Shown: positions 12,769-26,242 of the stretch, in pieces
Numbering within the stretch: position 1 is the first letter of the stretch
How the letters are laid out: every line of letters begins with the position of its first letter
NCBI GenBank assembly: GCA_950097015.1
Contig: CATNEN010000001.1
Span: 20,513,501 to 20,577,500, forward strand
Direction: 5' to 3'
Source: Macrostomum hystrix
Lineage: Eukaryota; Platyhelminthes; Macrostomidae
DNA length: 64,000 nt
Notes under the pieces: model-generated
What the model saw: the letters and a program-made list of their open reading frames with translations, nothing else
Told to the model about the DNA's origin: nothing
Database searches by the model: none
Made by a program: the position numbers and the translations under genes

Positions 12769-12834
12769 AGGTTTTCTCTGTAAGTGTACTTTCTCTTATT
12801 CAGAAACTTATTTAGTAATCTTATTGATAAATGC

Positions 12835-15800
12835 ATGATGGACGCTTCTGCGGATTTAAGAGATTCATGTAATGCAATTACAACTCTTAAATCCGCCGCA
12901 AAAGATGGGAGTGTACAACAAATTAAGCAACTTCTTATTAGAGGAGTAGACCCTGATGCCAGAGACGAAAATGGTCGAACAGCTCTACACTGGGCATCTG
13001 AGCGTGGTCAGGAGGGTGCAGTCAGGACTCTGATTGATTGGATGGCACAGGTCGATATACAGGCAAGTGATGGACAGACTCCTCTGCACCTGGCCTCCTG
13101 GCATAACCAATTGGCAGTTGTCGAGCTCCTTGTTAAGTCAGGAGCAGATGCGAACATTAGACGATCTTTTGGTGCTGCTGCCTTGCACATCGCGGCAGAA
13201 AATGATGGATACGAAAAAGTGGTGCTGGCCCTTCTAACTGCTGGAGCAAACTGCAATTTACCACGTGATGATGGTGTGACGCCCACACTCTTGGGATCAC
13301 TACATTCTAGCGCGAGCTTACTACGGATTATGCTGTCGAACGCCAATGCTGATCCAAACCTTGCCGATATTCGTGGAGTGACTGCTCTACACGTAATAGC
13401 ATTCAAAGGTGACTCGGATGCGATGAATGCTCTAATTATTGCTGGTGCAGACCCTAAAGCAATTCGCTTGGATAACCACGAATCAGCACTACATTCTGCA
13501 GCCTTTGCTGGAAAAGAAGAAGTCATCGATCAGCTTCTTGGAGAAGGATGCGATCCACGAGCGAGAAACTTTTCGGGGCAAACAGCTGCAGTACAGGCCT
13601 GCATATTTGGGCATCACGCAGTTTTGCATCAGCTTGGAGTTAGGTGTCCGTTCACTGATCAGTTGCCAGATGGCAGCAGTTCTGTTGCTCTGAAGTTAGA
13701 TGAACTACTCAAGCAAGTATCAATTAAAGGCGAATCGGCGAAAGCTACAGATTTGATTCAAGTCAGGTAAGCTATATTTTGTATCTATCTGCTGGTCATC
13801 TATATACCTTTAATATTTTTACGGAGGAATATATTGGAATAGATGCATTTTAATAGCACCCTATTAAACAAAAAATTAGCCAGAAAAAAGTAGACGAAGA
13901 AGTCCTGAGCAACGAACTCCACGCAGCTCTGAATTCCTCCGGATTTGTTCGAGGCAGAGCCAGGGTGCAGAGTGCTCTGGCTGACATAACGCAGCGAATC
14001 GTGCGCCCGACAATGGAATCTGGCGAGTTTGCTGATCACGATGCCTATGTTGTCGGAAGCTTTTCTGAGGGCTGGTCCTGCAGCCTTGTCCGACTTGACG
14101 GCTTGACAGACCCAGATTCAGATCTTGACTTCACAATCATTGACAGAAAGCAAGTCTTCCACTTTGAGGGAAGCTGCAAGTGTGAGGGGAGCCAAAAGGT
14201 CATAATCGAGGACGGGCACGTCCGCTGGCCAGAGACAGGTATGTTTTTTATACCATGGAAACTTTTGTTAAGTGCCGCTTGATTTTTACGCACCCTTAAA
14301 ATACTTGCAGCGTCCAACCCAGCGCAAACCTGGCATGGGCTTGATGGCAGGCCTTCCGTAGACCTGGCTTGGGCGTTCCGTTCATGCGGATATCCAGGAA
14401 TTGAAGTGCTCGATCAGCCGCCGGGAGAACAGCAACAAATCAGTTCATCGGTACTGCATGATCTGCGGTGTGTGCAGGCCAATCCCGAGTTTCCGTGCCA
14501 CTTGGTTACTGCCGCTTTGCCTGGTATGGAAGGCAAACAGATGCGAATCAGCACTACGTTCCTCGAGCGAAGCCTGGTCAGAAGCTTCAACGACGTTCAA
14601 GGTCAGGTCTTTGTTCTGATGAAGTTCATAGTGAAGAAAGTGATTTCTGCTCGAGTGAAGGGTTTGAAAACGTATCACGCCAAAAGCGTTATATTCTATC
14701 TTCTGTGGGAAGTGCCAACTGAGGATTGGCAGCCAAGCAAGTTATTGCACCTGACCAGGCTTGCTTTATCAAAGTTGCATGGCTTCTTGATGAATGATTC
14801 GACAAATGAGCATCAGCTGATGAAGCACTTCTTTATAAGGGAAGCCTGGCTTTACTTGAAGAGGGATGTACAATCTGGGAAGCAAAAGATCGCAGATGTC
14901 ATCAGTGAAGTCCTAAAGTCTCTTCCCGATATTGTTCAGCAGTTTATGGCAAACTTGCGTCCAATTACAACAGATGGGCTGTTTCACTTTCATCCTTTTC
15001 TGTTGCTGCCAGTGCTGAAGGCAAAAACAGTGAAAATCAACTGGGAGGACATCAAGTACTCCGACCTGTGCGATGTGGTTCGAAGCGCTCTGCTCAGATT
15101 GAGCTCCGACAAATGCGGGCCAGATGAGCTGCTGACACTCTTGGAGGGCGTTTCGAGAATTCCGGACTTTGCATACTCCGCCCGCCAGTGCCTGCTGGCG
15201 CTGACCTACCTCAAGTTAGGAAAAGCCAAAGAAGCTCGCCAGGTTTTGAACACCTGGAGGGGTCACAGAGCCACGCGCGGACTCCACTATCCCATCTGCC
15301 GCGCCTCGAAAGGATTGGAAGACGACGCTGAGATTATTTGGCAGCAACTTCTTAGCTGCGATTCAGCCTGGAAGTTTTGTATTGAGCACGATTCGCCACT
15401 AGAAATGAGTTTCTTACCAGATTCGTTGAAGCAACACTTTCCGGTTAGCTTTATCTTTGTGAATTGGTATTACGTTAACTTCGAGGCTATTTTAGTTGGT
15501 CTGGACTGCGAGCTGAATTCAACAACAGCCAGAACGAATGCAAAAACATGGTTTGAAGAAGTTCTGCAGGCCGATGTGCCGGACATTCATGATGTTCTGA
15601 TCACCATGGAGTTCTGCGACTATCCAGACCTCATTGTTGGACTAATTCACAAGAACAAGAGCTGGATTAAGAATCACCGAGAGGTGGGCTTTAAAGCGAA
15701 GGAATTACTTAGCTTGAGTGTAAGTTGCTTCGCAAAGCACACGCATTTTCTGACTTTTTAAACATACGAGTACATGCACTCATAGCTCAGATAGAACGAC

Positions 15801-15895
15801 TCGATTTGAAATTCTAATTTTAGCCACAGTTCCTTTCTTGCTGCATCGAGCGCACAGCGGACGCATTGGTTCAGAGTCTACTCACAGCCGAATAA
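12835..15895 (+). CDS. Ankyrin-repeat / cGAS-Mab21-like nucleotidyltransferase, gene 1
   Basis: Exons 12835-13766, 13880-14238, 14311-15719 and 15824-15895 join in frame to 923 residues. Exon 1 encodes seven to eight ankyrin repeats (residues about 15-280; TALHWASERGQ, TPLHLASWHN, AALHIAAENDG, SALHSAAFAGK). Exon 2 begins the nucleotidyltransferase core: G370-S371 in GSFSEGW and the acidic pair D392/D394 in DSDLDF. Exon 3 supplies the third acidic residue D448 (PSVDLAWAF) and the helical Mab-21 region (FVLMKFIVKKV, LKTYHAKSVIFYLLWEVP). The triad and Gly-Ser motif fit cGAS-like receptors, which make cyclic dinucleotides on binding nucleic acid. Gene 2 shares the first two introns, with phases 2 and 1, supporting the fusion. 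The start is the first in-frame ATG of an adjacent ATG pair; a 5' non-coding exon is possible (acceptor-like ttctcttattcag at 12791). Enzymatic activity and ligand are inferred. Confidence 0.85.
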
Positions 15896-17218
15896 CTTCA
15901 GCTAGAGCTCACAGTTTTGTTCTATTCCAATAATGGTGTTTCTATGCTCGTAAATATTTAACAATCTAAGCATGTAATTTGCGTCGAGTTCGCTGGAAAA
16001 CAACCGCGTTGGCCAAAACTATTGATGCTGTCGTGACAAAATTTTTAAGTCTAATGATTGCTGTGGCTATTTCAATATGAAAAATATTTGCATTAGGGAA
16101 TGTAGGCAGGTTATTGCTCACGGGCACTGAGACAAGAAGTATAAAATGTTGGTCTTGACTGATTAATATGCGCATATATTCGCTCTTAGTTTTGCATAGG
16201 GTCAGAGAAGAGGTCAGAGAAGCATGTAGTTCATATAGGCAAGATGTGCACCAGGAGCTACAGCCGAAGCTGTACAGTCTGGCTGTTTTCAAAACAGCTG
16301 ACGCTGGGTATCTGTTATGCAGCTGGGTAAACTTAAGCACTAGAGAATTAAGAGACACGAATAGGCTTCGTTGGGCTGAACTCCGGACCAAACGGTAGGC
16401 TACAAGCTCCCTGTCCATTGATGCAGCAGGCCATTGAGAGATCATACAGTGAACTCTTTGTACATGCATAGTTAGTTAAGTAATTTGCTTCTAGTGCTTT
16501 CTTCTGATGTTTATTTTAACGGCGAACTTGGTTGGTGTGATCAAATATTTTGTTAGCATCAGATAGCTGATAAATATGCATCCAGAATCTCTCAGCACAG
16601 TCAAACTGCACAAATTTTATTATTTCGCTCGCTTATGTTTTCGCTTATGCAGCTAAACCAATTTTTGTTGCTTTTTATTGCTTAAACATTGTAACTGGAA
16701 TTTTCTAACTTTCTAACTTTTCTAATTTCCTAACATCTGCTGCCAATTTAGTTCTATCCATCATTTGTGATTTTTCCCATTTAAATTAAGGCGTAAAACA
16801 TCGATAATGAGTATTTACCAGTAACCTCATGCGAGCCTTGAATTGTAAATGCTCAAATGTTCGAGCAACATAATAAAACAATTACACCTTTTTTGCAATT
16901 TCAAATAAAATGTGCTTTCAACCAAAAGTTAGTTTACAATTAGCTCTCGCAAAAATGCTAACTTTAACAAGAAAGAATCGATCGCAGAGTACATAGAGCT
17001 TCCGGTCGCATGGCAAAAATTGAGATGGTTTCGTACTCTAACGTTTGCTTAAAGTAGCCATGTAAACATTTTAACAATTGGCGGAAATTAATATTAAATT
17101 GTGATGTGGAGTGTGCTGCGGGAATCGAGTGGGAATGTGAGCCAGCATAATTTTTCAAATTTTTTAAGTAGTTAATAATTGCGACCCACATAGCAGCTGG
17201 CCACAAACAAGATCATTA
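15896..17218. other. Spacer downstream of ANK-NTase gene 1
   Basis: The 3' UTR of gene 1 must begin here. A 167-codon minus-strand open frame (15966-16469) shows no domain or splice context. Nothing else is recognised. Confidence 0.35.
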
Positions 17219-20200
17219 ATCTTAGGGCCGGGTTTGAGGCGGCGGTGAATCAAGTAGCTGTCGAATCCTCTCTCTCCGGAGTTGTCTAGACTCCCCGTAG
17301 GAATGACTGATCGCGGCCATAATGTTACTGTATGAACTAGTTTAGGTCATAATTCCCCTCCAAACCGCGATCAGATATAGGGGCTCACTCGCGCGTTATG
17401 AGTGATCATTGAATTCTTCATGTCCTCTCTTCTTTACAGTATTCGAGCCCAGCTCGACTTTATGATCTCCCCCTTGTAGATACTCGTAAATGTCACTGTA
17501 GGCAGGTCGGCGCCTGCGCTTCCATTGTCCCGGCGGAGTAACAATTGTTGGCCGTCTGCCGATGGCTGCTCTCGATGAGCACCTGTCGTTTCCCGCCGCC
17601 GGTTCATTGGGCAATTGGGGCGGCCTGTCGTCGCTTCGATTCCCCGTTGACAGGCGGGCGCGAATGTGGGTTGCTTTGATGGATGTCGGGGTTGGCGTGC
17701 TGCAAGGCCTATTTAAGCAAGCGTGCTGCGCTGCTCCCTCTAGGACCTCTTTTCTCCCACCGGCTCTTCCCCTTCTTCCCTGCCGGACTTACTTTTGCCG
17801 GGCCGGACTCCCACCGGACCCAGAGCACCTTTCCGGACCCACTTAGGGCATAGACCCTAGAGCTCATAGCTCCACAGTTAGCGCAGGCCCATTGCCTGTC
17901 CCCATTCCCCCTGAGCGCGAGCCACCTCTTTAGGTGAGCCGTTAAATTGAGCCTTGAGCTCCAAGCGTGTGGGCCCCTGCCGACTCGCAGCATTTTCCCC
18001 TCCCTGCCTTTGCTGTCTTGCCCCATCCTCTTCCCCGAGAACAACGGGTTTGCAGCACGCGGCCGAAGGCTCCAGCTAAGTAACCCGCGCAGCGGTCTAT
18101 AATTTTTGCTCCTAAGGGACTTATTCTCAGTTAGGCGGCATTTAGTGGGAGGGGAGTTAGGGAACTGTCTAGCCTAATAAACTATCCAATCTAAGCACTT
18201 TTAACTTATTGGGCTTAACTTTATAACAACTTAATTTCTTTTATTATGTCTCCTTTTCACCTTTATTTTATCGATAGACAGCCCTCGGTCATGAGTGGCT
18301 AATCGCCTAGGGGGCGGGTTCTGGTGATGCCGAGCTGAAGGCTGCGGCAGGGAGGCAACTGTAAGCGCGCATGAGAGTAATACGGAGCTAGGGATTTGCG
18401 AGTAAAATGCGGAGTGTAGCACGTGTTTTCTTTCTGCCCAGGGGTGGGAATTCCTTGGCGGGTTATTCCTCTCTTCCTGGCGGATCGAGGAGTGCGTGTC
18501 AGACTCCCCTGCCAATGGAGTCTTCCTTCTGTTCCCCGCCTCTCGCATCTGCCGCCACGGAAGCGAGGGCGATGATCTTTTAATCTTACGCTCGCATAAT
18601 CACTCAGCCAGTGTTCAGCTAAATCTCTCCTGCCTCTGATTTCCTCAACTCACACAGATTCGGATTGCTAGTTACTTAACGTGTAGGCTGCAGTCTAATG
18701 TACAGAATGTGTCTGATGTCCCATGAGTAGCGTTCTGGCTATGGATTTCTCTTTCAGGTTCTGAGTACCACCTTTCTAGACCACTGTAGCGCAAATTCAG
18801 GAATCCCCTGGTGAGGCGTGTCTCGATCCATTCTGGGGTTTTCACCCTAGTCTAAAACGGAAGTTACAGAATGCTCTATTTTTCGGCTTGTCTAAGATCT
18901 GTGTGACAAACTGGGAGCTGCGAGCTCCGGGGACCCAAGTTCCCAAATGTCTGCGGTGGCAACGTAGGCGCATTGGGTGGTGGCGCTACCCTAGATCATT
19001 TTCCGCTTTGCCGATAGCCTTTCCGCATTTCTAAGACAAGAGCCTAGGCCGAGTCGACCACTGCTACCAAGGTTAGGAGTCAGTTACGAACATGCTACTG
19101 ATGACAGTAGGCTACCTAGCCCTGTCCTATCCGCTTGCGGGTAGTCCGACATCTATTTAGACTTTTAGCCGGTTTCGAGCACTGCTTGGGGTAGGCACGG
19201 CAGTCATGCCTGTGGCCTATGGGTTGAGTGGGACTGGCCAGCCTGAGGCCGAGAGGACCACTCCCTGCATCCTGTCTCTCCCTTCATCTCTCCCTTCATC
19301 CCTCTTTCCGCGACAACTCGCGAGACTTTGCGGTACGACTTCTGACTCTATCGCCATCCCCACACTCCTTTCCTTCACGAGGACAGACCATCGGATTGCA
19401 AACCCGCAGCTATTTCAATTGACAAAATTCCAACATGAGTTAAAACGGCCCTATTTAGATCCACATTTAATGACAACGTCAAATTATTTGTCTTTCGACA
19501 ACGACAGCTAAATTCGGAGTGTCTCTGCAATATCAGCGCCGATTTCACCATTCAGCCTTTTTGCAACGAGAAAGCTGTTGCCGCGAAGCAGAATTACAAC
19601 GCAGTCACAGATTTTTAACCTAACGGCTCGATTAAGTGTTCGTGATCAGTCCCCTAGTTCACGGGACTAGAGGCCGCAAGTCTCTAGAGCTCAAGTCAAG
19701 AATACAAGCATAGTTAAGTAATTCTGCTTAATAAAGCAGTTACAATTTTTTTATTTTCGAAACTATATTTTTACGGATCGAGTTTAGGATCCAAAGCGAA
19801 AAAAGCGGAATGTGGCAAAAGTTGAAACAGCTTTAAACAATTTTAAACAATCTGTATAATGTCCGAATAACAAATCTTACTAGTAGTACAATACTAGGAA
19901 AAGTACATATTAAAACTGAAACATCAATCATAGGCGCACATCTTCTTCTACGCTTTTACAGTAAAAAGAACATGCAATTTTCTCCCTTCGGAAAGGATAC
20001 AGTGAGTATTTCAAATATCCACCGCTTGCGTGTACTTTACGATCGCTCCCAAATCGAAGGAACGATTTACGAAAAAACTCCGCCGCATGGATCCAAATTT
20101 CCGCCCTTTACGATCAACTAACTTTCAAAGCCGTCCGACTTCAGCATCGTCAGGATATTCAGCGACTCTTGTCGAAGACCCTGGTGACAAGGGACAAATA

Positions 20201-20275
20201 ATATTGCTCCGTATAAACCTCGAAATGTGCTGATAAGAGCAGAAAAACTATGCTGGTATTGGTTGTTTTCACACC
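17219..20275. other. GC-richer block of unknown nature
   Basis: This 3-kb stretch is visibly richer in GC and in unique sequence than its flanks, and the change near 17,219 is abrupt. Short frames on both strands lack recognisable domains. I found no terminal repeats or LTR pair. It could be an old retroelement, a non-coding RNA locus or exons too short to see. Confidence 0.3.
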
Positions 20276-20283
20276 ACGACGAG
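20276..20283. other. Left target-site duplication of the large hAT-type element
   Basis: The 8 bp acgacgag recur exactly at 32059-32066. Confidence 0.85.
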
Positions 20284-20654
20284 CAGTGGCGCAACCAGGT
20301 TTTGCCTTAGGGGGGCGGTCCAGAAAAGGAGAAATTGCGGGAGGGAAAAAAGGAGAAAGGGCCGGGGTCCGGGGGCTCCCCGGTCGAAAATTTTTTTGAA
20401 AAGGAGCGGGGAATTGGAGAAAGTGTGGGCAAACCGGAAGGGGGGGACGTCCTCACGGACGTCTATCTAAGTTGGTTTCGAGATGTGGAGGGGGTTTTAA
20501 CTTTGGTTGGGGCAATTTGCAGTAGGAATGTAAATAGACAATCCAATGCACATTAAAAAGCTTTTTGCCCTTGGACGCTCCCACAAATGAAACGAACTGG
20601 GGAATCTGCTTGTTCATATATTCACGCAGTTAGTGCGTGATCACAGAGGTCTGT

Positions 20655-20866
20655 GTGTGTTAGTGGGTCATGCCCCCTCCCCGAGATAACCAGTGGGTGT
20701 CATGCCTCCTCCCCGAGATAACCAGTGGGTGTCATGCCCCCTTCCCGAGATAACCAGTGGGTGTCATGCCCCCTTCCCGAGATAACCAGTGGGTGTCATG
20801 CCCCCTCCCCGAGATAACCAGTGGGTGTCATGCCCCCTATAGATCTCCAGGGGGTCATGCCCCCGA
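20655..20866. repeat. 32-bp minisatellite, left copy
   Basis: About six copies of a unit containing agtgggtgtcatgccccctc and ccgagataacc. A second short array of the same unit sits near the other end of the host element at 29,455. Confidence 0.85.
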
Positions 20867-20869
20867 GAT

Positions 20870-21555
20870 ACGAGTATTAAAGGGGTCAAGCCGCCCCAAA
20901 GCATAAGCATATTCGTGATTCTTAAGAATCCAATTCTTTACAATTGCTAGTCTTAAGGGGTAAGTTTTTTAGCCTCATTAATTATTAAAACATTGGAGAT
21001 GGCTGTGTTCTGCCTTACACCTGGAGTGGCCTCTTAATAATACAAATTTGTCTACTTGGGAAAAGCTAAGTAATAAACTCACATAGACATAAAAAATGTC
21101 TCCTTTGATATTCAGACTTAGTTTTCAGACAGCTCACCGCGGGGATTCTCGGTGAAGCGAGACGGCAGAGTCTGAATTTGGGAAAAAAATCTCTTTCGGG
21201 GTATTTTCCTTAAGATTTTTTGTCAGCTTTATCTCCACCAGTTGGGGGGATATGCATTTTTGTGCAAGTATTTTTTCCCACGCTCACATGAAAGCGGGGT
21301 GGGTCACGTGGAATAAATTTGATTGCGAAACTTTTTATTGAAAAATATCCTTAGCGTCATTTATATCCTAACTAGAGGATCGCATTTTACACCCTGAAGT
21401 CATATTTGTCAACCGGAGCAGAACCGGCCCAGGGTCCGCTATAATCCTGATCAACCATTGATGCTATCGATGCTGTTAATTGGTTATGACTGCTGGCAAT
21501 TATAAAGGAAGAGTTTTAATGATTATTCATTTACTCTCTTATCAGTCTCTATTTT
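20870..21555. other. Interior of large element, no gene seen
   Basis: Unique-looking sequence with no domain recognised. Confidence 0.35.
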
Positions 21556-21558
21556 CTG

Positions 21559-22456
21559 TTCTCCCTTCGCCCTTCTCCCTTCTCCCTTCTCCCTTCTCCC
21601 TTCTCCCTTCTCCCTTCTCCCTTCTCCCTTCTCCCTTCTCCCTTCTCCCTTCTCCCTTCTCCCTTCTCCCTTCTCCCTTCTCCCTTCATATACCCTTCTC
21701 CCTTCTCCCTTCTCCCTTCTCCCTTCTCCCTTCTCCCTTCTCCCTTCATATACCCTTCTCCCTTCTCCCTTCTCCCTTCTCCCTTCTCCCTTCATATACC
21801 CTTCTCCCTTCTCCCTTCTCCCTTCTCCCTTCTCCCTTCTCCCTTCATATACCCTTCTCCCTTCTCCCTTCTCCCTTCATATACCCTTCTCCCTTCTCCC
21901 TTCTCCCTTCTCCCTTCATATACCCTTCTCCCTTCTCCCTTCTCCCTTCTCCCTTCATACACCCTTCTCCCTTCTCCCTTCTCCCTTCATATACCCTTCT
22001 CCCTTCTCCCTTCATATACCCTTCTCCCTTCTCCCTTCATATACCCTTCTCCCTTCTCCCTTCATATACCCTTCTCCCTTCTCCCTTCATATACCCTTCT
22101 CCCTTCTCCCTTCTCCCTTCTCCCTTCATACACCCTTCTCCCTTCTCCCTTCATACACCCTTCTCCCTTCTCCCTTCATATACCCTTCTCCCTTCTCCCT
22201 TCATATACCCTTCTCCCTTCTCCCTTCATATACCCTTCTCCCTTCTCCCTTCATATACCCTTCTCCCTTCTCCCTTCATATACCCTTCTCCCTTCTCCCT
22301 TCATATACCCTTCTCCTTTCTCCCTTCATATACCCTTCTCCCTTCTCCCTTCTCCCTTCTCCCTTCATATACCCTTCTCCCTTCTCCCTTCATATACCCT
22401 TCTCCCTTCTCCCTTCATATACCCTTCTCCCTTCTCCCTTCTCCCTTCATACGCCC
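21559..22456. repeat. Polypyrimidine heptamer array (CCCTTCT)n with catatac interruptions
   Basis: Nearly 900 bp of pure pyrimidine on the plus strand, built from the heptamer cccttct and regularly broken by cttcatataccctt. Because the period is seven, reading frames stay open: a 333-codon plus-strand frame and minus-strand frames are artefacts. Long homopurine-homopyrimidine mirror repeats can form triplex DNA. Confidence 0.95.
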
Positions 22457-22459
22457 TTC

Positions 22460-23690
22460 TCACCATAAAACTTTTCTCTGATATATCCAACGTCAATATC
22501 CAACAACAATTTTCCCTCTAACTCTTCAACTATCAGTAAATTTAGTCTTGCCTCAGTCTCACAATAATATTTGCATCTCCAATCTCCACAGTTTTCGCAG
22601 GCTCTTGCCCAGTTAATTTCACGGTTGAGAACGAACTCAAACAATTGGGTCTGTAAAATCATTAACTGTTGCCTCAATTCTGATCTTATGCAACGCAAGC
22701 GTCTGGGGCTAAATTCACAAGCAATTATCTGCAATTGACGGCGACATCATAATTCAATTTGGCCCCTCAGAATTCACACCCCCCGGAGCCAAGGCACTGA
22801 CTCATACGCTGTCTGATTCTTCCTACAGCTAAGGCGGCATCCTCAAAACTGAAGTTCTCCTTTGCCAGCTTCTTCCACAACCCAGTAGCGCCTTGACAAC
22901 AACGAAAATCTGCTCAACTTCCTCTTATTTGAGTATTTGAGAGGTATTTGAGAGAAAAAGACAGTTGAACAACAAATTTAAGTTTTACAGTATATTCTCA
23001 AGCTACCTGGTATCCAGGTGTATGGAATCCCTAATTAATAATTAAAGCGAATTCCCATTACTTCAACCTGGATAGTCCCATTGACAGCTGGATGAGGACA
23101 TCAATCACAATGGGGTCCCGCATACCCAATTCTCAATGGTTAGAAAAGATACTGTTAACAATGGGAGCAAAAAAGGAATTATATGTAATTAGCGTTAGCA
23201 ACTAAATAAATCAAATATAGCAAAAAAAATTATAACGCAAAAAATCTGGGATCTGAGATTTTTTTGCCTGCTACAAAGACAACAAAAAGACACGCGGATA
23301 GCTCAGTTGATTCCATCATTAGCAGTGGAATTCTTGCCACTGTTGCAATAGGAGAGCGCTGGTGATTTGGTTGGGATAATATTTTAGGGACAAATAGTGA
23401 TTGCGTCATCGCACATGTCGTCACTAGAACGGTATCTACAGTGGGCATCTAGCAGTGTGTTTTGCATATTTCAGCTTTACTGGCTCATAGGTTAGTTAGT
23501 CATTGCTAGGCAAGGGTTCTCAGTTGGGCCAATAAATGCCTGTACATATTATCATTTATCATTGACTCTGATAAATAATGAGCTGTTAATAATAGCAGCG
23601 ATGACTATAGCATGAGACTGTGACGCATTTTCTGGATTTCGGCGAAATAAAACTGGAGAATAGGAGGTGAGGACAGAAACGAGAAATACG
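22460..23690. other. Interior of large element, no gene seen
   Basis: A 95-codon minus-strand frame (22447-22734, with Cys-rich CENCGDWRCKYYC) is open but matches nothing I recognise. The rest is AT-rich. Confidence 0.3.
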
Positions 23691-23696
23691 AGGGGT

Positions 23697-24456
23697 TTCG
23701 TTTGGGATTCAGATGGGATTCGTATGGGATTCAGATGGGATTCAGATAGGATTCGTATGGGATTTAGGTGGGATTCAGATGGGATTCAGATGGGATTCAG
23801 ACGGGATTCAGATGGGATTCAGATGGGATTCAGATGGGATTCAGATGGGATTCAGATAGGATTCAGATAGGATTCAGATAGGATTCAGATGGGATTTAGA
23901 TAAGAGTCAGATGGGATTCAGATGGGATTCAGATAGGATTCAGATAGGATTCAGATAGGATTCAGATGGGATTTAGATAAGAGTCAGATGGGATTCAGAT
24001 GGGATTCAGATAGGATTCAGATAGGATTCAGATAGGATTCAGATGGGATTTAGATAAGAGTCAGATGGGATTCAGATGGGATTCAGATGGAATTCAGATG
24101 GGATTCAGATGGGATTCAGATAAGATCCAGATGGGATTCAGATAGGATTCAGATGGGATTCGTATGGGATTCAGGTGGGATTCAGATAGGATTCAGATGG
24201 GATTCAGATGGGATTCAGATAAGATCCAGATGGGATTCAGATGGGATTCAGATGGGATTCGTATGGGATTCAGGTGGGATTCAGATAGGATTCAGATGGG
24301 ATTTAGATAAGAGTCAGATGGGATTCAGATGGGATTCAGATGGGATTCAGATGGGATTCAGATGGGATTCAGATGGGATTCAGATGGGATTCAGATGGGA
24401 TTCGTATGGGATTCGCATGGGATTCAGATGGGATTCGTATGGGATTCAGACGGGAT
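23697..24456. repeat. 11-bp array (gggattcagat)n
   Basis: About 68 copies of gggattcagat with variants attcgtat, tttagataagagtc and attcagatag. A higher-order block of seven or eight units, containing gggatttagataagagtca, repeats at about 23,890, 23,960 and 24,030. Confidence 0.92.
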
Positions 24457-24469
24457 AGAGAAGTGACCT

Positions 24470-25100
24470 AGAAGAGTAAAGCTTGGAATCGGAGAACATG
24501 ATATTCGAGTAGATTTATTGTTTTCGAAGATGTGACAATGGTATCTACAGGTCGTCTACGCTATTCTGTTGACCAATAGATCAATCACTGCGGAAATGAC
24601 AGGCCATTTCAAAGCGCAAGATGTGTTGCAATATCCTTAAACATGGCTGCGCCTAATCAAGCCAGTACAATTGTGAAGTAGATCCGGAAGAAGGTGCGAA
24701 ATAAGATTTCGGGAATCTGTGACCGGGCCATGGCCTCCCGTATGCGGACTTATTCCAAGCCCAGTTAGACTAGTAAAGCTAGATTAATTAGAAATTATGT
24801 TCTCGCAGACTTTAAGAATGCAGAAAGTTTGAAGATTAACGACCCCCTCTACCCTCTCACCTCTAGCGCTCGTTATCCGCAGACGAATCTCTCTCTTTCT
24901 CGACAGTAGCAGAAGTTAAGAAACTTTATGATTTCAAATATTTTAAATTTTGTTTCATGCAGAGATGAACTACGAAATTATAAAATCTGAAAGTTAACGT
25001 AAACTTTCGACTAATTGTGACCTCTACCTAAGTTTGCCTTGCCTTGCCTCTGGTTTGTGCATTGGGTCTGCAACGGTTTATTGAATTTCAGATTGCTTTG
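24470..25100. other. Interior of large element, no gene seen
   Basis: No domain or repeat is recognised between the 11-bp and 21-bp arrays. Confidence 0.3.
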
Positions 25101-25110
25101 ACTTGAATTG

Positions 25111-25640
25111 AGAGTGACGGAGTGTGAGATTAGAGTGACGGAGTGTGAGATTAGAGTGACGGAGTGTGAGATTAGAGTGACGGAGTGTGAGATTAGAGTG
25201 ACAGAGTGTAAGATTAGAGTGACAGAGTGTGAGATTAGAGTGACGGAGTGTAAGATTAGAGTGACAGAGTGTGAGATTAGAGTGACGGAGTGTGAGATTA
25301 GAGTGACGGAGTGTGAGATTAGAGTGACAGAGTGTAAGATTAGAGTGACAGAGTGTGAGATTAGAGTGACGGAGTGTAAGATTAGAGTGACAGAGTGTGA
25401 GATTAGAGTGACGGAGTGTGAGATTAGAGTGACGGAGTGTGAGATTAGAGTGACAGAGTGTAAGATTAGAGTGACGGAGTGTAAGATTAGAGTGACAAAG
25501 TGTAAGATTAGAGTGACGGAGTGTAAGATTAGAGTGACTGAGTATGAGATAAGAGTGACAGTGTGTAAGATAAGAGTGACAGTGTGAGGGATGAGAGTGA
25601 CAGAGTGTGAGATAAGAGTGACAGTGTCAGATTAGAGTGA
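25111..25640. repeat. 21-bp array (agagtgacggagtgtgagat..)n
   Basis: About 25 copies; variants alternate g/a in gacggag and gtgtgag/gtgtaag. The last units are shorter and more diverged. The gagtgac word is shared with the 25-bp array at 28.1-28.65 kb, suggesting related seeds. Confidence 0.92.
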
Positions 25641-25644
25641 CGAT

Positions 25645-26240
25645 TTAGCTTTTCTCAAAATAACAAAATCGGAAAACGGTCTAAAGAGTCCGTAAAATCC
25701 AAAAAAGTCACAATCTTTGATTTCCTTCAGTTGGGCATTCTTGACTCAGGCATAAAATTCCGATCCTCAATTGCTCCAAATCCTACCCGGATATGAAAGC
25801 AATATTTTGATTGCTTCCGTACCATGACCCATTGAAACAACAAAAAATCGTTTTTTCTCTCTTGCCAATCGACTGCTGAAGACGAGCAAAGCGTTGGGGA
25901 ATCGAACGAGGAGTGACTTAAGATTTGGGATAAAGAGGCTTGGGGCTATGGAGCAGTAGTGGAGCCACGCCCCTCGTTTGAGTACTCGAGTGAGGAGGGC
26001 TATATTTTGAGGCTTCGGTTTATGGCACAAGGATAACGGGTGAAGTGGATTTGGTTAGAGAAGAGAGCAGACAAAAAGCTCTGACCTCATCCGGCTGGGT
26101 TAGGGACTAAATCTTCTAGCCCACTGCGAGTGTCACGATTCAGCCGTTGGTTAAGCCCGGGAGAAAAATACCGATGAAATTGTAAAACAAAAGCAGTTGA
26201 AAAAATTTTGAGACCCAAAATCGAATAGAAGTAAAATGGT
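25645..26240. other. Interior of large element, no gene seen
   Basis: An 87-codon minus-strand frame has no recognisable domain. No repeat is identified. Confidence 0.3.
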
Positions 26241-26242
26241 CA

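Noticed and set aside
15966-16469. 167-codon minus-strand open frame
   Set aside because: No domain, no splice context and no coding bias; plausible by chance.
21480-22481. 333-codon plus-strand open frame
   Set aside because: It is translated heptamer satellite (repeats of LLPSPFS) with no start context or domain.
23294-23380. tRNA-like start (gcggatagctcagttga)
   Set aside because: The A box is good but no B box or cloverleaf follows; at best a tRNA fragment.
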